A stretch of DNA of 23,134 bases from JAFAXD01 sp035472475 (lineage in GTDB: Bacteria > Pseudomonadota > Alphaproteobacteria > Rhizobiales > Xanthobacteraceae). The notes beneath the pieces were generated by a model. It saw nothing but the letters and a program-made list of their open reading frames with translations. It was not told where the DNA came from and searched no databases. How positions within the stretch are numbered: the first letter of the stretch is position 1; each line of letters starts with the position of its first letter. The stretch lies in assembly GCA_035472475.1 (NCBI GenBank), contig DATIPA010000195.1, forward strand, positions 1-23,134, given 5' to 3'. The position numbers and the translations under genes are program-made. Below, piece by piece: positions 7,861-16,008 of this stretch.

Positions 7861-8484
7861 ATGAGCACACACGACGACCATCACCGGCACGGTTCAGAAC
7901 TCTCGGAAGCGCAGCTGCGCGTGCGCGCGCTCGAAACAGTCCTGACCGAGAAGGGCTACATAGATCCGGTCGCAATCGACACGCTGATCGAGGCCTACGA
8001 AACCAAAGTCGGCCCGCACCGCGGCGCGCGGGTGATCGCCAAGGCGTGGGCCGATCCCGTATTCAAGCGCGCGCTGCTGGCGGACGGAACCGCGGCGATC
8101 CGCGACGCCGGGCTGTTCGAGCGCGTCAGCGAGCACATCATCGCGGTCGCCAACACCGAGCGGCAGCACAACATGGTCGTCTGCACGCTCTGTTCCTGTT
8201 ACCCGTGGGACATGCTCGGCTTGCCGCCGGTCTGGTACAAGTCGGCTCCCTATCGCTCGCGCGCGGTCAGCGATCCGCGCGGCGTGCTGCGCGACTTCGG
8301 CGTTGCGCTGGCGCCCGACGCCGATATCAGGGTCTGGGACTCGACCGCGGAGACGCGATACATCGTGGTGCCGTTGCGGCCGGCCGGCACCGAAGGCTGG
8401 AGCGAGGACAAGCTCGCGAACCTCGTTACTCGCAATTCGATGATCGGCGCCGGCCTGCCGCTCGATCCGGGCAAAGCGCGATGA
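7861..8484 (+). CDS. nthA: Nitrile hydratase alpha subunit, cobalt type
   Basis: A 207-residue catalytic subunit that hydrates nitriles to amides together with the beta subunit. The metal claw is VCTLCSCYPW with Cys108, Cys111 and Cys113; Thr in the second position of the motif is the hallmark of non-corrin cobalt enzymes (iron enzymes have Ser). The outer two claw cysteines are normally oxidised to sulfinic and sulfenic acids. YKSAPYRSRAVSDPRGVLRDFG and VRVWDS-like strand sequences are typical. The N-terminus MSTHDDHHRHGSE is unusually rich in His. The ATG at 7861 starts the conserved protein. The stop overlaps the next start (ATGA). Confidence 0.95.
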   Translation: MSTHDDHHRHGSELSEAQLRVRALETVLTEKGYIDPVAIDTLIEAYETKVGPHRGARVIAKAWADPVFKRALLADGTAAIRDAGLFERVSEHIIAVANTERQHNMVVCTLCSCYPWDMLGLPPVWYKSAPYRSRAVSDPRGVLRDFGVALAPDADIRVWDSTAETRYIVVPLRPAGTEGWSEDKLANLVTRNSMIGAGLPLDPGKAR

Positions 8485-9140
8485 ACGGCGTCCACGACAT
8501 GGGCGGCATGCATGGCTTCGGCGAAGTCAAGCAGGAGCCGAACGAGCCGGTGTTTCATGCCGGCTGGGAGGGGCGCACGTTTGCAATGAGCATGCTCATG
8601 CGCACGACCGGGCTCTGGAATATCGACATGTCGCGCGCCGAACAGGAGATGCTTCCGGCGCATCTCTATCTGGCGAGCTCCTACTACGAGCGCTGGGGCC
8701 GCGGGCTCGAGCAATTGGTGCTCAAGCACGGACTTGTCAGCAACGAGGAGATGGCGTCCGGCCACGCGAGCGTACCCGGCAAGGCGCCGGGGTCGAACGT
8801 CAAGCCCGCCGCCGATGTCACGGCGTTGCTCACACGGGGGTCCTACGAGCGGCCGGCGCGGGCGCCAGCGCGCTTCAAGCTCGGCGACCGGGTGCGGGCG
8901 CGCAACATCAACCCGCCGACCCACACGCGCCTGCCGCGCTATGTGCGCGGGCACGTCGGCACCGTCGAAGCAGTGCGCGGTTGTCATGTGTTCCCCGACT
9001 CGGTCGTGGGCGGCGATGGCGAGGATCCGCACTGGCTCTACACCGTCGTGTTCGACGGTCGTGACTTGTGGGGAGCCGACAGCGATCCGAGCCTGAAGGT
9101 CTCGGTCGAGGCCTGGGAGCCGTACCTGGAGTCCATATGA
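8481..9140 (+). CDS. nthB: Nitrile hydratase beta subunit
   Basis: A 219-residue partner of the alpha subunit, forming the substrate channel. The opening MNGVHDMGGMHGFGEV is the family signature. The C-terminal SH3-like barrel includes FKLGDRVRARNINPPTHTRL, YVRGHVGTVE and DLWGADSD, all standard for beta subunits. The length is complete. The start overlaps the alpha stop by 4 nt (ATGA) and its own stop overlaps the next gene the same way, giving tight translational coupling and fixed stoichiometry. Confidence 0.95.
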   Translation: MNGVHDMGGMHGFGEVKQEPNEPVFHAGWEGRTFAMSMLMRTTGLWNIDMSRAEQEMLPAHLYLASSYYERWGRGLEQLVLKHGLVSNEEMASGHASVPGKAPGSNVKPAADVTALLTRGSYERPARAPARFKLGDRVRARNINPPTHTRLPRYVRGHVGTVEAVRGCHVFPDSVVGGDGEDPHWLYTVVFDGRDLWGADSDPSLKVSVEAWEPYLESI

Positions 9141-9526
9141 CCTCCGTTATACCTGCGGCGGCCCGGCTCGCTCTCAATGCCGTGCGCGGCATTCCGCGCG
9201 ACCGCGAGGGTCCGGTTTTTCGCGAGCCGTGGGAAGCGCAGGCGTTTGCGATGGCAGTCGCGCTGCAGGCGCGCGGCGTGTTTACCTGGAGCGAATGGGC
9301 GCAAGCGCTCGGCGAGGAGATCAAGCGCGCGCAGGCGGCCGGCGATCCCGACACGGGCGAGACCTACTATCAACATTGGCTCGCGACGCTCGAACGCATG
9401 GTGGCGCAGAAAGGCGTCACAGACCCGGCGACGCTTCACCGCTATCACGACGCCTGGGATCGCGCCGCCGATCGGACCTCGCACGGTACCCCGATCGAAT
9501 TGCGGCCGGAGGATTTCGCGGATTAA
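9137..9526 (+). CDS. Nitrile hydratase accessory protein (P14K/activator type)
   Basis: A 129-residue protein homologous to the N-terminal helical part of the nitrile hydratase beta subunit: REPWEAQAFAMAVALQARGVFTWSEWAQ and YYQHWLATLERMVAQKG align by eye with FHAGWEGRTFAM and YYERWGRGLEQLVLKHG of nthB. In cobalt enzymes such proteins act as self-subunit-swapping chaperones that bring metal-loaded, oxidised alpha subunit into the enzyme. It starts at ATG 9137 overlapping the beta stop by 4 nt; the open frame upstream lies inside nthB. This completes a minimal alpha-beta-activator operon. No amidase or aldoxime dehydratase adjoins it. Confidence 0.88.
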   Translation: MTSVIPAAARLALNAVRGIPRDREGPVFREPWEAQAFAMAVALQARGVFTWSEWAQALGEEIKRAQAAGDPDTGETYYQHWLATLERMVAQKGVTDPATLHRYHDAWDRAADRTSHGTPIELRPEDFAD

Positions 9527-9562
9527 TCGGGGTCTACTAGCCGACGGAACGCCAAAGGTTTC

Positions 9563-10453
9563 TCAGATCGTCGGATCGCGTCGCCGCCGGATCTCGCGGA
9601 TGACGGCGCTGTTGTCGTCCTCGCTCTCGCCCTGGCGCACGCAGGCTTCCAGGATCTCCTCGTTCAACATCGCCAGCGGAAGCTGCTGGCCGCGCCTGCG
9701 GGCCTGCGCGAGCATCAGTTTAACGTCCTTCAGAGTTTGGCGGATCCGACCTTCGGGCGTGAACTCGCCGCGCACCATCTTGGCGCCCTTGGTGTCCATC
9801 ACCTGCGAGTAGGACGCGGATTTGCGCGCCACCGCGAGAAAGCTGTCCGCGTCGAGCCCCATGCGCTCGGCAAAGACCAGACCTTCGGCGAGCGCGAGCC
9901 GATTGAGCCCGAGGATGAGATTGATCGCGAGCTTGGCACGGCCGCCGTTGCCGACCTCGCCCACGTAAAAATACGCGGGCGTGATCGCTTCGACGATTTC
10001 GGACACCTTCTGCAGCTTCTCGCGGTCGCCGCCAAGCAACCCCACGCCGTCACCTTTCCGGACCTGTTCGCTGGTTCCCGAGATCGGCGTCTCCAAGAGA
10101 TACAGGCCCTTGCTCGCCATGCGTTGCGCGAGCGCCGCGACACGATCCGGGTCGCAGGTCGAGGCACAGAGCACGATCTTGTCGGAGCGCCCGCCCACGG
10201 CTGGTAGAATCCCGCGTTCCACCACCGTTTCGACCTGCTCGGTGTTGTAGACGGCAAGGATCAGTGGATCACACCGCGTCGCGATCTCGGCGAGCGATTG
10301 CGCAAAAGCGCCGCCGCGCCGTTCGAACGCCGCTCGCGTAGCCGGGTCGATGTCAAACCCGTGGGGCCGGAACCCGGCCGCGATCAGCCGCTCGGCGATG
10401 GCGCTGCCGAGCAGGCCCAGGCCAACAATGCCAACCTGGCGGTTTGCATTCAT
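9563..10453 (-). CDS. 3-hydroxyisobutyrate dehydrogenase family NAD(P)-dependent oxidoreductase
   Basis: A 296-residue beta-hydroxyacid dehydrogenase. The Rossmann motif is VGIVGLGLLGSA (7-18); an Asp (D34 in GFDID) at the end of the second strand suggests NAD rather than NADP. ETPISGTSEQV (121-131) is the substrate-binding loop and GNGGRAKLAINLILG holds the catalytic Lys174. Relatives act on 3-hydroxyisobutyrate, tartronate semialdehyde, gamma-hydroxybutyrate or imines, and the substrate cannot be chosen here. It starts at ATG 10453, is convergent with the nitrile hydratase operon (36 nt between stops) and divergent from pstS. Confidence 0.87.
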   Translation of the reverse strand: MNANRQVGIVGLGLLGSAIAERLIAAGFRPHGFDIDPATRAAFERRGGAFAQSLAEIATRCDPLILAVYNTEQVETVVERGILPAVGGRSDKIVLCASTCDPDRVAALAQRMASKGLYLLETPISGTSEQVRKGDGVGLLGGDREKLQKVSEIVEAITPAYFYVGEVGNGGRAKLAINLILGLNRLALAEGLVFAERMGLDADSFLAVARKSASYSQVMDTKGAKMVRGEFTPEGRIRQTLKDVKLMLAQARRRGQQLPLAMLNEEILEACVRQGESEDDNSAVIREIRRRRDPTI

Positions 10454-10723
10454 GCGCGGCTCACCCAGACATGCGTGCGCGCGCGTGAGGCCCGGAGCGC
10501 GAGACTGGGCAAATCGCGGGAAGCCCCAACCAGAAAAACGTCATTTGGCGCGGCCCGCCGAAGAAAGCGCGCAGGATATCATGGACTGGGGCGGAGCCTA
10601 GGTGGGTTGACGGATGCGCGCATATCCGCATGAGATGCCCTGTGGACGCCGGATCGGACGTGCGCGTTGATGTGGCAGAGTCCGGCAAAATCGACAAAAA
10701 TCGGCCCCCTGGGAGGTTCGCCG
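10454..10723. other. Divergent intergenic region between dehydrogenase and pstS
   Basis: This 270-nt spacer holds the control regions of both flanking genes. I see no clear PhoB box (no tandem CTGTCAT-like repeats). The only palindrome I find is short: ATGCG...CGCAT at 10614-10632. No convincing gene is present. Confidence 0.5.
10711..10716 (+). promoter_or_regulatory. Strong ribosome-binding site deciding the pstS start
   Basis: GGGAGG lies 7 nt before ATG 10724. It selects this codon over the in-frame upstream codon at 10667, and it places the signal peptide at the N-terminus. Confidence 0.75.
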
Positions 10724-11785
10724 ATGACGACGCCCGCCAACTGGTGTTTGGCCGTTGTGGCGACGGTTCTGGCAGTCATGGTTGGCGTGACGACCGCGAG
10801 CTTTGCGCAGGACGCGGCGTCGCGGGACACGGTTTCGTTGCGCGGGGCGGGATCGACGTTTTCGGCGCCGCTCTACCGGCGTTGGATCCAGGAGTACGCG
10901 GCGTCGCATCCGCAAGTCTCGATATCCTATGATGTTGTTGGCAGCGGCGAAGGGATCCAGCGTTTTCTGACCGACGCGGTCGATTTCGCTGGCAGCGATG
11001 AGATCCTGAGCGACAGCGAGAGCGCCAAGGCCGGCGGCGCGATCATGGTTCCGGTGACCGCCGGCATGGTTGTGCTCGCCTACAACATTCCGGGCGTGAC
11101 CGGCGAGATCCGATTCCCGCGTGACGTCTATCTCGACATCTTCGCCGGTGGCATCCGGCAATGGGACGACGCGCGCATCAAGGCCGCCAACCCGGGCGTC
11201 GCGCTTCCACATCGCGACATCGTTCTCGTTGCGCGCCAGGACGGCAGCGGAACGACGGCGGCGTTTACCCGCCATCTCGACGTCATGGGTCCGTCGTGGC
11301 GCGGCAAAGGCATGGCCGTCGGCAAGCTGATCGATTGGCCGAAGGGCACGCTGCTCGCGCCCGGCAACGAGGGCGTGGCGGCGCAGGTGAAGGCGACCGA
11401 AGGCGCGATCGGCTATGTCGAGTTCTGGTACGCGCGCCGGTTCGGGCTCAAGACGGCGGCACTGCAGAACCGCGCCGGCCGGTTCATCTCGCCCAACGTC
11501 GCCGCCGGCGATCTCGCGCTGTCGGGGCGCGTCGCGCAGGTGCGCCAGCTCGACGCCTCGGTCGCCGATCCGGCGACGCCCGGCGCCTATCCGATCCCGT
11601 CCTACAGCTGGATGCTGCTCTATCCGCACTATCTCGACCGCTCCAAGGCGGCCGCGCTGCGCGACTTCGTGGAGTGGGGATTGGGGCAGCAGGCGCAGGA
11701 TTCGGCGGCGGAGCTTGGCTACCTCTCGCTGCCGGCGGACGTGATCGGGCTCGGCAAGCGGACGCTCATGGGCCTGACGTACTGA
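10724..11785 (+). CDS. pstS: Phosphate ABC transporter substrate-binding protein PstS
   Basis: A 353-residue periplasmic phosphate-binding protein. The signal peptide MTTPANWCLAVVATVLAVMV runs on to cleavage near SFA-QDA. Phosphate-site motifs are LRGAGSTFSAPLYRRW, the strand YDVVGSGEGIQRF, DFAGSDEIL and the helix cap QDGSGTTAAFTRHL; GAIGYVEFWYA is the typical late segment. In well-studied members the second motif reads GSGGG/GSGAG, so GSGEG introduces an acidic residue near the pocket. No pstC, pstA, pstB or phoU follows, since the next gene is on the other strand, so this is an orphan binding protein in this window. It might serve a distant Pst permease or act in sensing. Confidence 0.9.
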   Translation: MTTPANWCLAVVATVLAVMVGVTTASFAQDAASRDTVSLRGAGSTFSAPLYRRWIQEYAASHPQVSISYDVVGSGEGIQRFLTDAVDFAGSDEILSDSESAKAGGAIMVPVTAGMVVLAYNIPGVTGEIRFPRDVYLDIFAGGIRQWDDARIKAANPGVALPHRDIVLVARQDGSGTTAAFTRHLDVMGPSWRGKGMAVGKLIDWPKGTLLAPGNEGVAAQVKATEGAIGYVEFWYARRFGLKTAALQNRAGRFISPNVAAGDLALSGRVAQVRQLDASVADPATPGAYPIPSYSWMLLYPHYLDRSKAAALRDFVEWGLGQQAQDSAAELGYLSLPADVIGLGKRTLMGLTY

Positions 11786-11811
11786 ACGCAGGCGACCGCG
11801 TTATTGGGATC

Positions 11812-13407
11812 TCACACCCCGGCTGCCCCGCCATCCGCCCGCGGATCGTGCGCGCCTTCCAGCGTCCCATCCGCATGCCGCACCACCGCGCCGCCGTGGC
11901 CCATGAGATCGGAGTAGGGCGCCTCGATCACTTCGATGTCGTGGCCGGCCGACATCAGTCGGTCGATCAGGTTGCCGTCGAAGCGTGATTCTATCCGGAC
12001 ATTGGTGTGCGCCGAGCCCCAGGTGCGGCCGAGCACCCAGCGCGGCGCGTCGATCGCGCGCTCGAGCGGTTCGCCGTAGCGCACGTGCCGCGTAAAGATC
12101 GCGGCCTGGGTCTGCGGCTGGCCGTCGCCCCCCATGGTGCCGTAGGCGATCACGCGGCCGTCCTTGAGCACGCCGAGCGCTGGATTGAGCGTGTGGAACG
12201 GCACGGCGCCGGGTTTCAGCGCGTTGTGCGAGCGCGGATCGAGCGAGAAGCCCGCGCCGCGGTTCTGCATCAGCACGCCGGTTGCCGGCAGCACGCAGCC
12301 GGAGCCGAACTCCCAGTAGAGCGACTGGATGTAGGAGACGACGAGGCCTGAGGCGTCGGCTGCGCCCATCCAGATCGTGTCGCCCTCGCCATGAGGCGCC
12401 GGCCAGCGCGCGGCCTTGCGGCGATCGATCTTTTGCGCCTCCGCGTCCAGGAACTTCGCGTCGAGATAGCGATCGACCGCATGCGGGAGGCGCGGCGGAT
12501 CGGTGATGACCCGGTCGCGCACCGTGAACGCCCGCTTGGTTGATTCGATCAGGCCGTGGATGTGATCGAAGCTCTCGGCCTCTGCGACCCGCAGGCGCTC
12601 GAACAGCGCGAGGATCATCAGGGATGAGAGTCCCTGGGTGGGCGGCGGTGTGCTGTAGAGCGTTCCGGCGCTCAAGTTGACCCCCAGCGGGTCGACGACG
12701 CTTGCCTGAAAGGCTGCGAGATCGGGACGCGTGACCGGGCTGCCGATGCGCGCAAGGTCGGCGGCAATCTCGCGGCCGACGTCGCCGCGATAGAAATCAT
12801 CAAGCCCTGCGTTGGCGAGGTGATCGAGGGTTGCGGCCAGCGCAGACTGGCGCAGCAGCGCGCCGGCTTCCGGCGCTTTGCCGCCCGGTAGGAACACCGC
12901 GGCGAAGCCCGGCACGTCCTTGAGCTCGGACAATTTCTCTGCCGATAGGCGGGCCTGGCTGCTGCTCACCGGCGTGCCGTCGCGCGCAAACCGGATCGCG
13001 GCGGCGAGCAGAAGATCGAGCGGCAGCTTGCCGCCCACAGCATGCGCGGCCTCGAGCGCCAGCATCCAGCCCGCGACGGCGCCCGGCACAGTGAGCGCTG
13101 CGAGCGGTCCGCGCGGCGGGATCTCGTCATAACCGTGCTCGCGATAGAGCGCGATGCGCGCGTTTGCCCCCGCCGGTCCGGCCGCCATGAGGGTGCGCAC
13201 GCGGCCGGACGGCTCGCGGATCAGCCAGAAGCCGTCGCCGCCGATGTGGGTCATGTGCGGATAGACGGCGACGATGGTCGCGGCCATCGCCACCATCGCC
13301 TCGATCGCGTTACCGCCTTCGGCCAGGATCGCGCGCCCGGCTTCGGCCGCCGCGTGATGCGGCGCGGCGGCGACGCCGCGACGATGACCAGCGGTGTGGA
13401 GGTCCAT
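11812..13407 (-). CDS. Gamma-glutamyltransferase family protein (cytoplasmic, YwrD-like)
   Basis: A 531-residue Ntn-hydrolase that would self-cleave and then hydrolyse or transfer gamma-glutamyl groups from glutathione or analogues. The large-subunit part has HHAAAEAGRAILAEGGNAIEAMVA, MTHIGGDGFWLI and ALTVPGAVAGWMLA. The predicted autocatalytic nucleophile is T344 in HGEGDTIWMGAADASG, which would leave a small subunit of about 188 residues. SGCVLPATGVLMQNRGAGF and YGTMGGDGQPQTQ complete the family pattern. No signal peptide is seen, so it is probably cytoplasmic. The start at ATG 13407 has GGGGTGA just upstream and lies 19 nt after the peptidase stop; the open frame continues upstream inside the peptidase gene and is rejected. 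Probable two-gene operon with the peptidase. Confidence 0.88.
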   Translation of the reverse strand: MDLHTAGHRRGVAAAPHHAAAEAGRAILAEGGNAIEAMVAMAATIVAVYPHMTHIGGDGFWLIREPSGRVRTLMAAGPAGANARIALYREHGYDEIPPRGPLAALTVPGAVAGWMLALEAAHAVGGKLPLDLLLAAAIRFARDGTPVSSSQARLSAEKLSELKDVPGFAAVFLPGGKAPEAGALLRQSALAATLDHLANAGLDDFYRGDVGREIAADLARIGSPVTRPDLAAFQASVVDPLGVNLSAGTLYSTPPPTQGLSSLMILALFERLRVAEAESFDHIHGLIESTKRAFTVRDRVITDPPRLPHAVDRYLDAKFLDAEAQKIDRRKAARWPAPHGEGDTIWMGAADASGLVVSYIQSLYWEFGSGCVLPATGVLMQNRGAGFSLDPRSHNALKPGAVPFHTLNPALGVLKDGRVIAYGTMGGDGQPQTQAAIFTRHVRYGEPLERAIDAPRWVLGRTWGSAHTNVRIESRFDGNLIDRLMSAGHDIEVIEAPYSDLMGHGGAVVRHADGTLEGAHDPRADGGAAGV

Positions 13408-13426
13408 CAAGTCACCCCAAGCGCAA

Positions 13427-15490
13427 TCATTCAGCCGCCGGCGCAAACCCGCGCTTGCGCAGCAGCGCGTCGGCGGTCGGCAGCCTGCCGCGGAAGGCCG
13501 TGTAGGCCTCGACCGGGTCGCGCGAGCCGCCCGCCGCATAGATGTTGTCGTGCAGTTTGCGGGCCGTGGTCTTGTCGAATACGTCGCCGGTTTCCCGGAA
13601 CGCCTGGAACGCGTCGGCGTCGAGCACTTCCGACCACATGTAGCTGTAATAGGCCGAGGCATAGCCGCCGCCGGAGAACACGTGGGCGAAGTGCGGCGGC
13701 CGGTGGCGCATGACGATTTCGGCCGGCATGTCGATCCTGGCCAGCGCCTTGGCCTCGAACCCCGCGACGTCGAGGTTCTCGGCCGAGGGCAGGGAGTGAA
13801 ATTCGAGGTCGACCAGGGCCGAGGCGATGTATTCGACCGTGGTGAAGCCCTGGTTGAAGGTGCGGGCGGCGATCAGCCGCTCGATCATGGCGTCCGGAAT
13901 CGGCGCGCCGGTTTTGTAGTGGCGGGCGAACTCGCGCAGGATCTCGGGCTGCTCCAGCCAGTGCTCATAGAGCTGCGAAGGCAGCTCAACGAAGTCGGTG
14001 AGCACCCCGGTGCCGGAGATCATCGGATAGGTGACATCCGACAGGAGCGCGTGCAGCGCGTGCCCGAACTCATGGAACAGGGTACGGGCGTCGTCGAAGG
14101 ACAGCAGCGTCGGCTCGCCGCCGCCGGCCTTGGCGAAATTCATGACGTTGAGCACCAGCGGCCGCTGGTCGCCGTCGAGCTTCTCCTGTGGGCGCAGCGT
14201 CGTCATCCAGGCGCCGCTGCGCTTGGACGGCCGGGCAAAATAGTCGCCGAAGAACACACCCATGTGGCGGCCGTCCGCGCCGGTCACCTCGAACGTGCGC
14301 ACGTCCGGGTGCCACACCGGGATGTCGTGGCGCTCGGTGAAGGTGAGGCCGAACAGCCGCCGCGCGGTCGCGAACGCCGCCGCGATCATCGCGTCGAGCG
14401 GCAGGTAGGGTTTGAGCTGCGCCTCGTCGAGACCGCAGCGCGCCTTACGCAGCTTCTCGGCGTAATAGCGCCAGTCCCAGGGAGCGAGCTTGAAATTGCC
14501 GCCGTCGGCGCGGATCAGCTCCTGCATGGCGTTGCGGTCGGCGAGCGCGCGCTCGCGCGCAGGCGCCCACACCCGGCGCAGCAGATCGCGCACGGCTGCC
14601 GGCGTCTTTGCCATCGAATCGTCCAGCCGATAGTCCGCGAACGTCGCATAGCCGAGCAGCTTTGCCCGTTCGGCGCGCAGCGCCACCATTTCGGCGATCA
14701 GCGCCTTGTTGTCGGTCTCCCCGCCCCGGTCACCGCGCGCGGTCCAGGCACGAAACGCCTGCTCGCGCAGGTCGCGCCGGGACGACGACTGCAGGAACGG
14801 CTCGACGCTGGATCGCGACAGCGTGATGGCATGCTTGCCGGCGAGCCCGCGCCCCTGCGCCTCCTCGCGCGCGGCCGCGCGCACGAAATCCGGCAGGCCC
14901 GCAAGGTCATCCTCGCTCCCGAGTTCGAGCACGTAGGATTGCTCGTCCGCGAGCACGTGCTGGGAAAAGGTGGTGCCGAGCTCCGCAAGCCGCTCGACGA
15001 TCTCGCCAAGGCGTTTTTTCGCGTCATCGTCGAGGGGAGCGCCCGCTCGCCGGAAGCTCGTGTGATAGCGCTCGAGCACGCGCGCCTGCTCGGGGGCGAG
15101 GCCGAGCGTCTCACGCCCGCGCCAGAGCGCGTCGATCCGGCGGAACAGCGCGGGGTTGAGGCGAATCTTGTTGGAATGGGCGGCGAGCCGGGGCGAGATC
15201 TCGCGTTCGATTGCGAGCAGCGTGTCGTTGGTGTGCGCGCCCGCCAGCGCCCAGAACAGCGACGCCACCCGCCGCAGGCCGCGCCCGCTGCGCTCCAGCG
15301 CCACGATGGTGTTGTCGAACGCCGGCGGCGCCGGCTCGACCGCAATCGCGTCGATCTCGCGGTCGTGCGCGGCGAGCGCCTGGTCGAAGGCGCCGCGAAA
15401 CGCCTCCGGCGCGATCTCGGCAAACGGCGGCGCTTCAAACGGGTGGGTCCAGATGGCGAGGATGGGGTTCGCGGCGGGAGGCGGGGTCAT
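13427..15490 (-). CDS. dcp: M3 family metallopeptidase, peptidyl-dipeptidase Dcp-like
   Basis: A 687-residue zinc peptidase that trims dipeptides from oligopeptide C-termini in the cytoplasm or periplasm. The zinc site is HEFGHALHALL (H473, E474, H477), with the third ligand E502 in TDFVELPSQLYEHWL. The C-terminal HFAHVFSGGGYASAYYSYMWSEV is the substrate-binding Tyr/His region of M3 enzymes. Its length matches E. coli Dcp (about 680) and is near OpdA, so oligopeptidase A is the alternative. No signal peptide is seen. The ATG at 15490 is at the head of the conserved N-terminus (NPILAIWTHPFEAPPF). It precedes the gamma-glutamyltransferase gene by 19 nt, suggesting a shared role in peptide turnover. 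Confidence 0.92.
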   Translation of the reverse strand: MTPPPAANPILAIWTHPFEAPPFAEIAPEAFRGAFDQALAAHDREIDAIAVEPAPPAFDNTIVALERSGRGLRRVASLFWALAGAHTNDTLLAIEREISPRLAAHSNKIRLNPALFRRIDALWRGRETLGLAPEQARVLERYHTSFRRAGAPLDDDAKKRLGEIVERLAELGTTFSQHVLADEQSYVLELGSEDDLAGLPDFVRAAAREEAQGRGLAGKHAITLSRSSVEPFLQSSSRRDLREQAFRAWTARGDRGGETDNKALIAEMVALRAERAKLLGYATFADYRLDDSMAKTPAAVRDLLRRVWAPARERALADRNAMQELIRADGGNFKLAPWDWRYYAEKLRKARCGLDEAQLKPYLPLDAMIAAAFATARRLFGLTFTERHDIPVWHPDVRTFEVTGADGRHMGVFFGDYFARPSKRSGAWMTTLRPQEKLDGDQRPLVLNVMNFAKAGGGEPTLLSFDDARTLFHEFGHALHALLSDVTYPMISGTGVLTDFVELPSQLYEHWLEQPEILREFARHYKTGAPIPDAMIERLIAARTFNQGFTTVEYIASALVDLEFHSLPSAENLDVAGFEAKALARIDMPAEIVMRHRPPHFAHVFSGGGYASAYYSYMWSEVLDADAFQAFRETGDVFDKTTARKLHDNIYAAGGSRDPVEAYTAFRGRLPTADALLRKRGFAPAAE

Positions 15491-15585
15491 GGCCTCCCAT
15501 GTAATGGATCGGCAACGATGGCGCTATCGGCCTTGATCCCGCCGGCAATTTCGTAGAGGGTCCGCCCCGTCTGAAGGTCAACGCC

Positions 15586-15846
15586 ATGGACAACACCGCA
15601 CCAGCTCCCGCCGGGCGCCGCATCAAGTGGCAGAGCGTCTCGACCGTGCTGAGCGCCGCCATCCTGATCGGCGCCGAAGTGTTCGGCGCGGCGTTCGCCG
15701 GCGGCTGGGCGCTCGCGAACTTGCTGAGCATCGGGGATTGGGGCGAATATGTGCTCACCGCGCTGTTCTTCATCGCCGGCGTCGCCGTGATGGCCGCATT
15801 CATTCGCAAAGCGATGCGAATCGAGCCGTTTTTCGCGGCTGACTAA
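15586..15846 (+). CDS. Small two-helix membrane protein, function unknown
   Basis: An 86-residue protein from ATG 15586, with GAAGG about 10 nt upstream. A short basic Pro-rich lead (MDNTAPAPAGRRIKWQ) precedes two hydrophobic helices (about 18-46 and 54-74), which are joined by SIGDWGEY and followed by a short charged tail. The positive lead suggests an N-in, C-in hairpin in the inner membrane. I do not recognise a characterised family. It is divergent from the peptidase across 95 bp and is followed by the long control region of the polyamine cluster, with no evident partner. Confidence 0.72.
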   Translation: MDNTAPAPAGRRIKWQSVSTVLSAAILIGAEVFGAAFAGGWALANLLSIGDWGEYVLTALFFIAGVAVMAAFIRKAMRIEPFFAAD

Positions 15847-15974
15847 CGTGTTTGGAGCGCGCTCGGGCGCGCGAATCCGACCAAACAGAGGCGGGCATCA
15901 GCAACTCATCAACCACGTTCGGCGCGCGTCGCGACGTCACCAGCACAAATCGTATTTTCGCCGCGAAGAATCTC
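15847..15974. other. Intergenic region upstream of the polyamine promoter
   Basis: This 128-nt stretch after the small membrane protein holds no supportable gene. It probably contains regulatory sequence for the polyamine cluster, but I see no recognisable operator. Confidence 0.4.
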
Positions 15975-16002
15975 TTGACAGCGCGCTCAAATAACTTATT
16001 TC
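15975..16002 (+). promoter_or_regulatory. Predicted promoter of the polyamine cluster
   Basis: A perfect TTGACA (15975-15980) and a TATTTC (15997-16002) are separated by 16 nt in an AT-rich patch that stands out from the GC-rich surroundings. The predicted start is near 16009, about 400 nt before the ornithine decarboxylase ATG, which implies a long untranslated leader. Confidence 0.6.
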
Positions 16003-16008
16003 GGGATT

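Noticed and set aside
10598..11629. A 343-codon minus-strand open frame opposite pstS
   Set aside because: No domain is recognisable, and the composition is that of an antisense shadow. PstS has a signal peptide, phosphate motifs and a strong ribosome-binding site.
11812..13662. Longer start for the gamma-glutamyltransferase inside the peptidase gene
   Set aside because: The extra 85 residues are an out-of-frame reading of the peptidase and show no family similarity. ATG 13407 has a ribosome-binding site and matches the family start.
13394..15556. A 720-codon open frame on the plus strand opposite the M3 peptidase
   Set aside because: It mirrors the peptidase almost end to end and is rich in Arg, Gly and Glu without any recognisable motif. 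Long antisense frames are common in high-GC genes. The minus-strand product has an intact zinc site.
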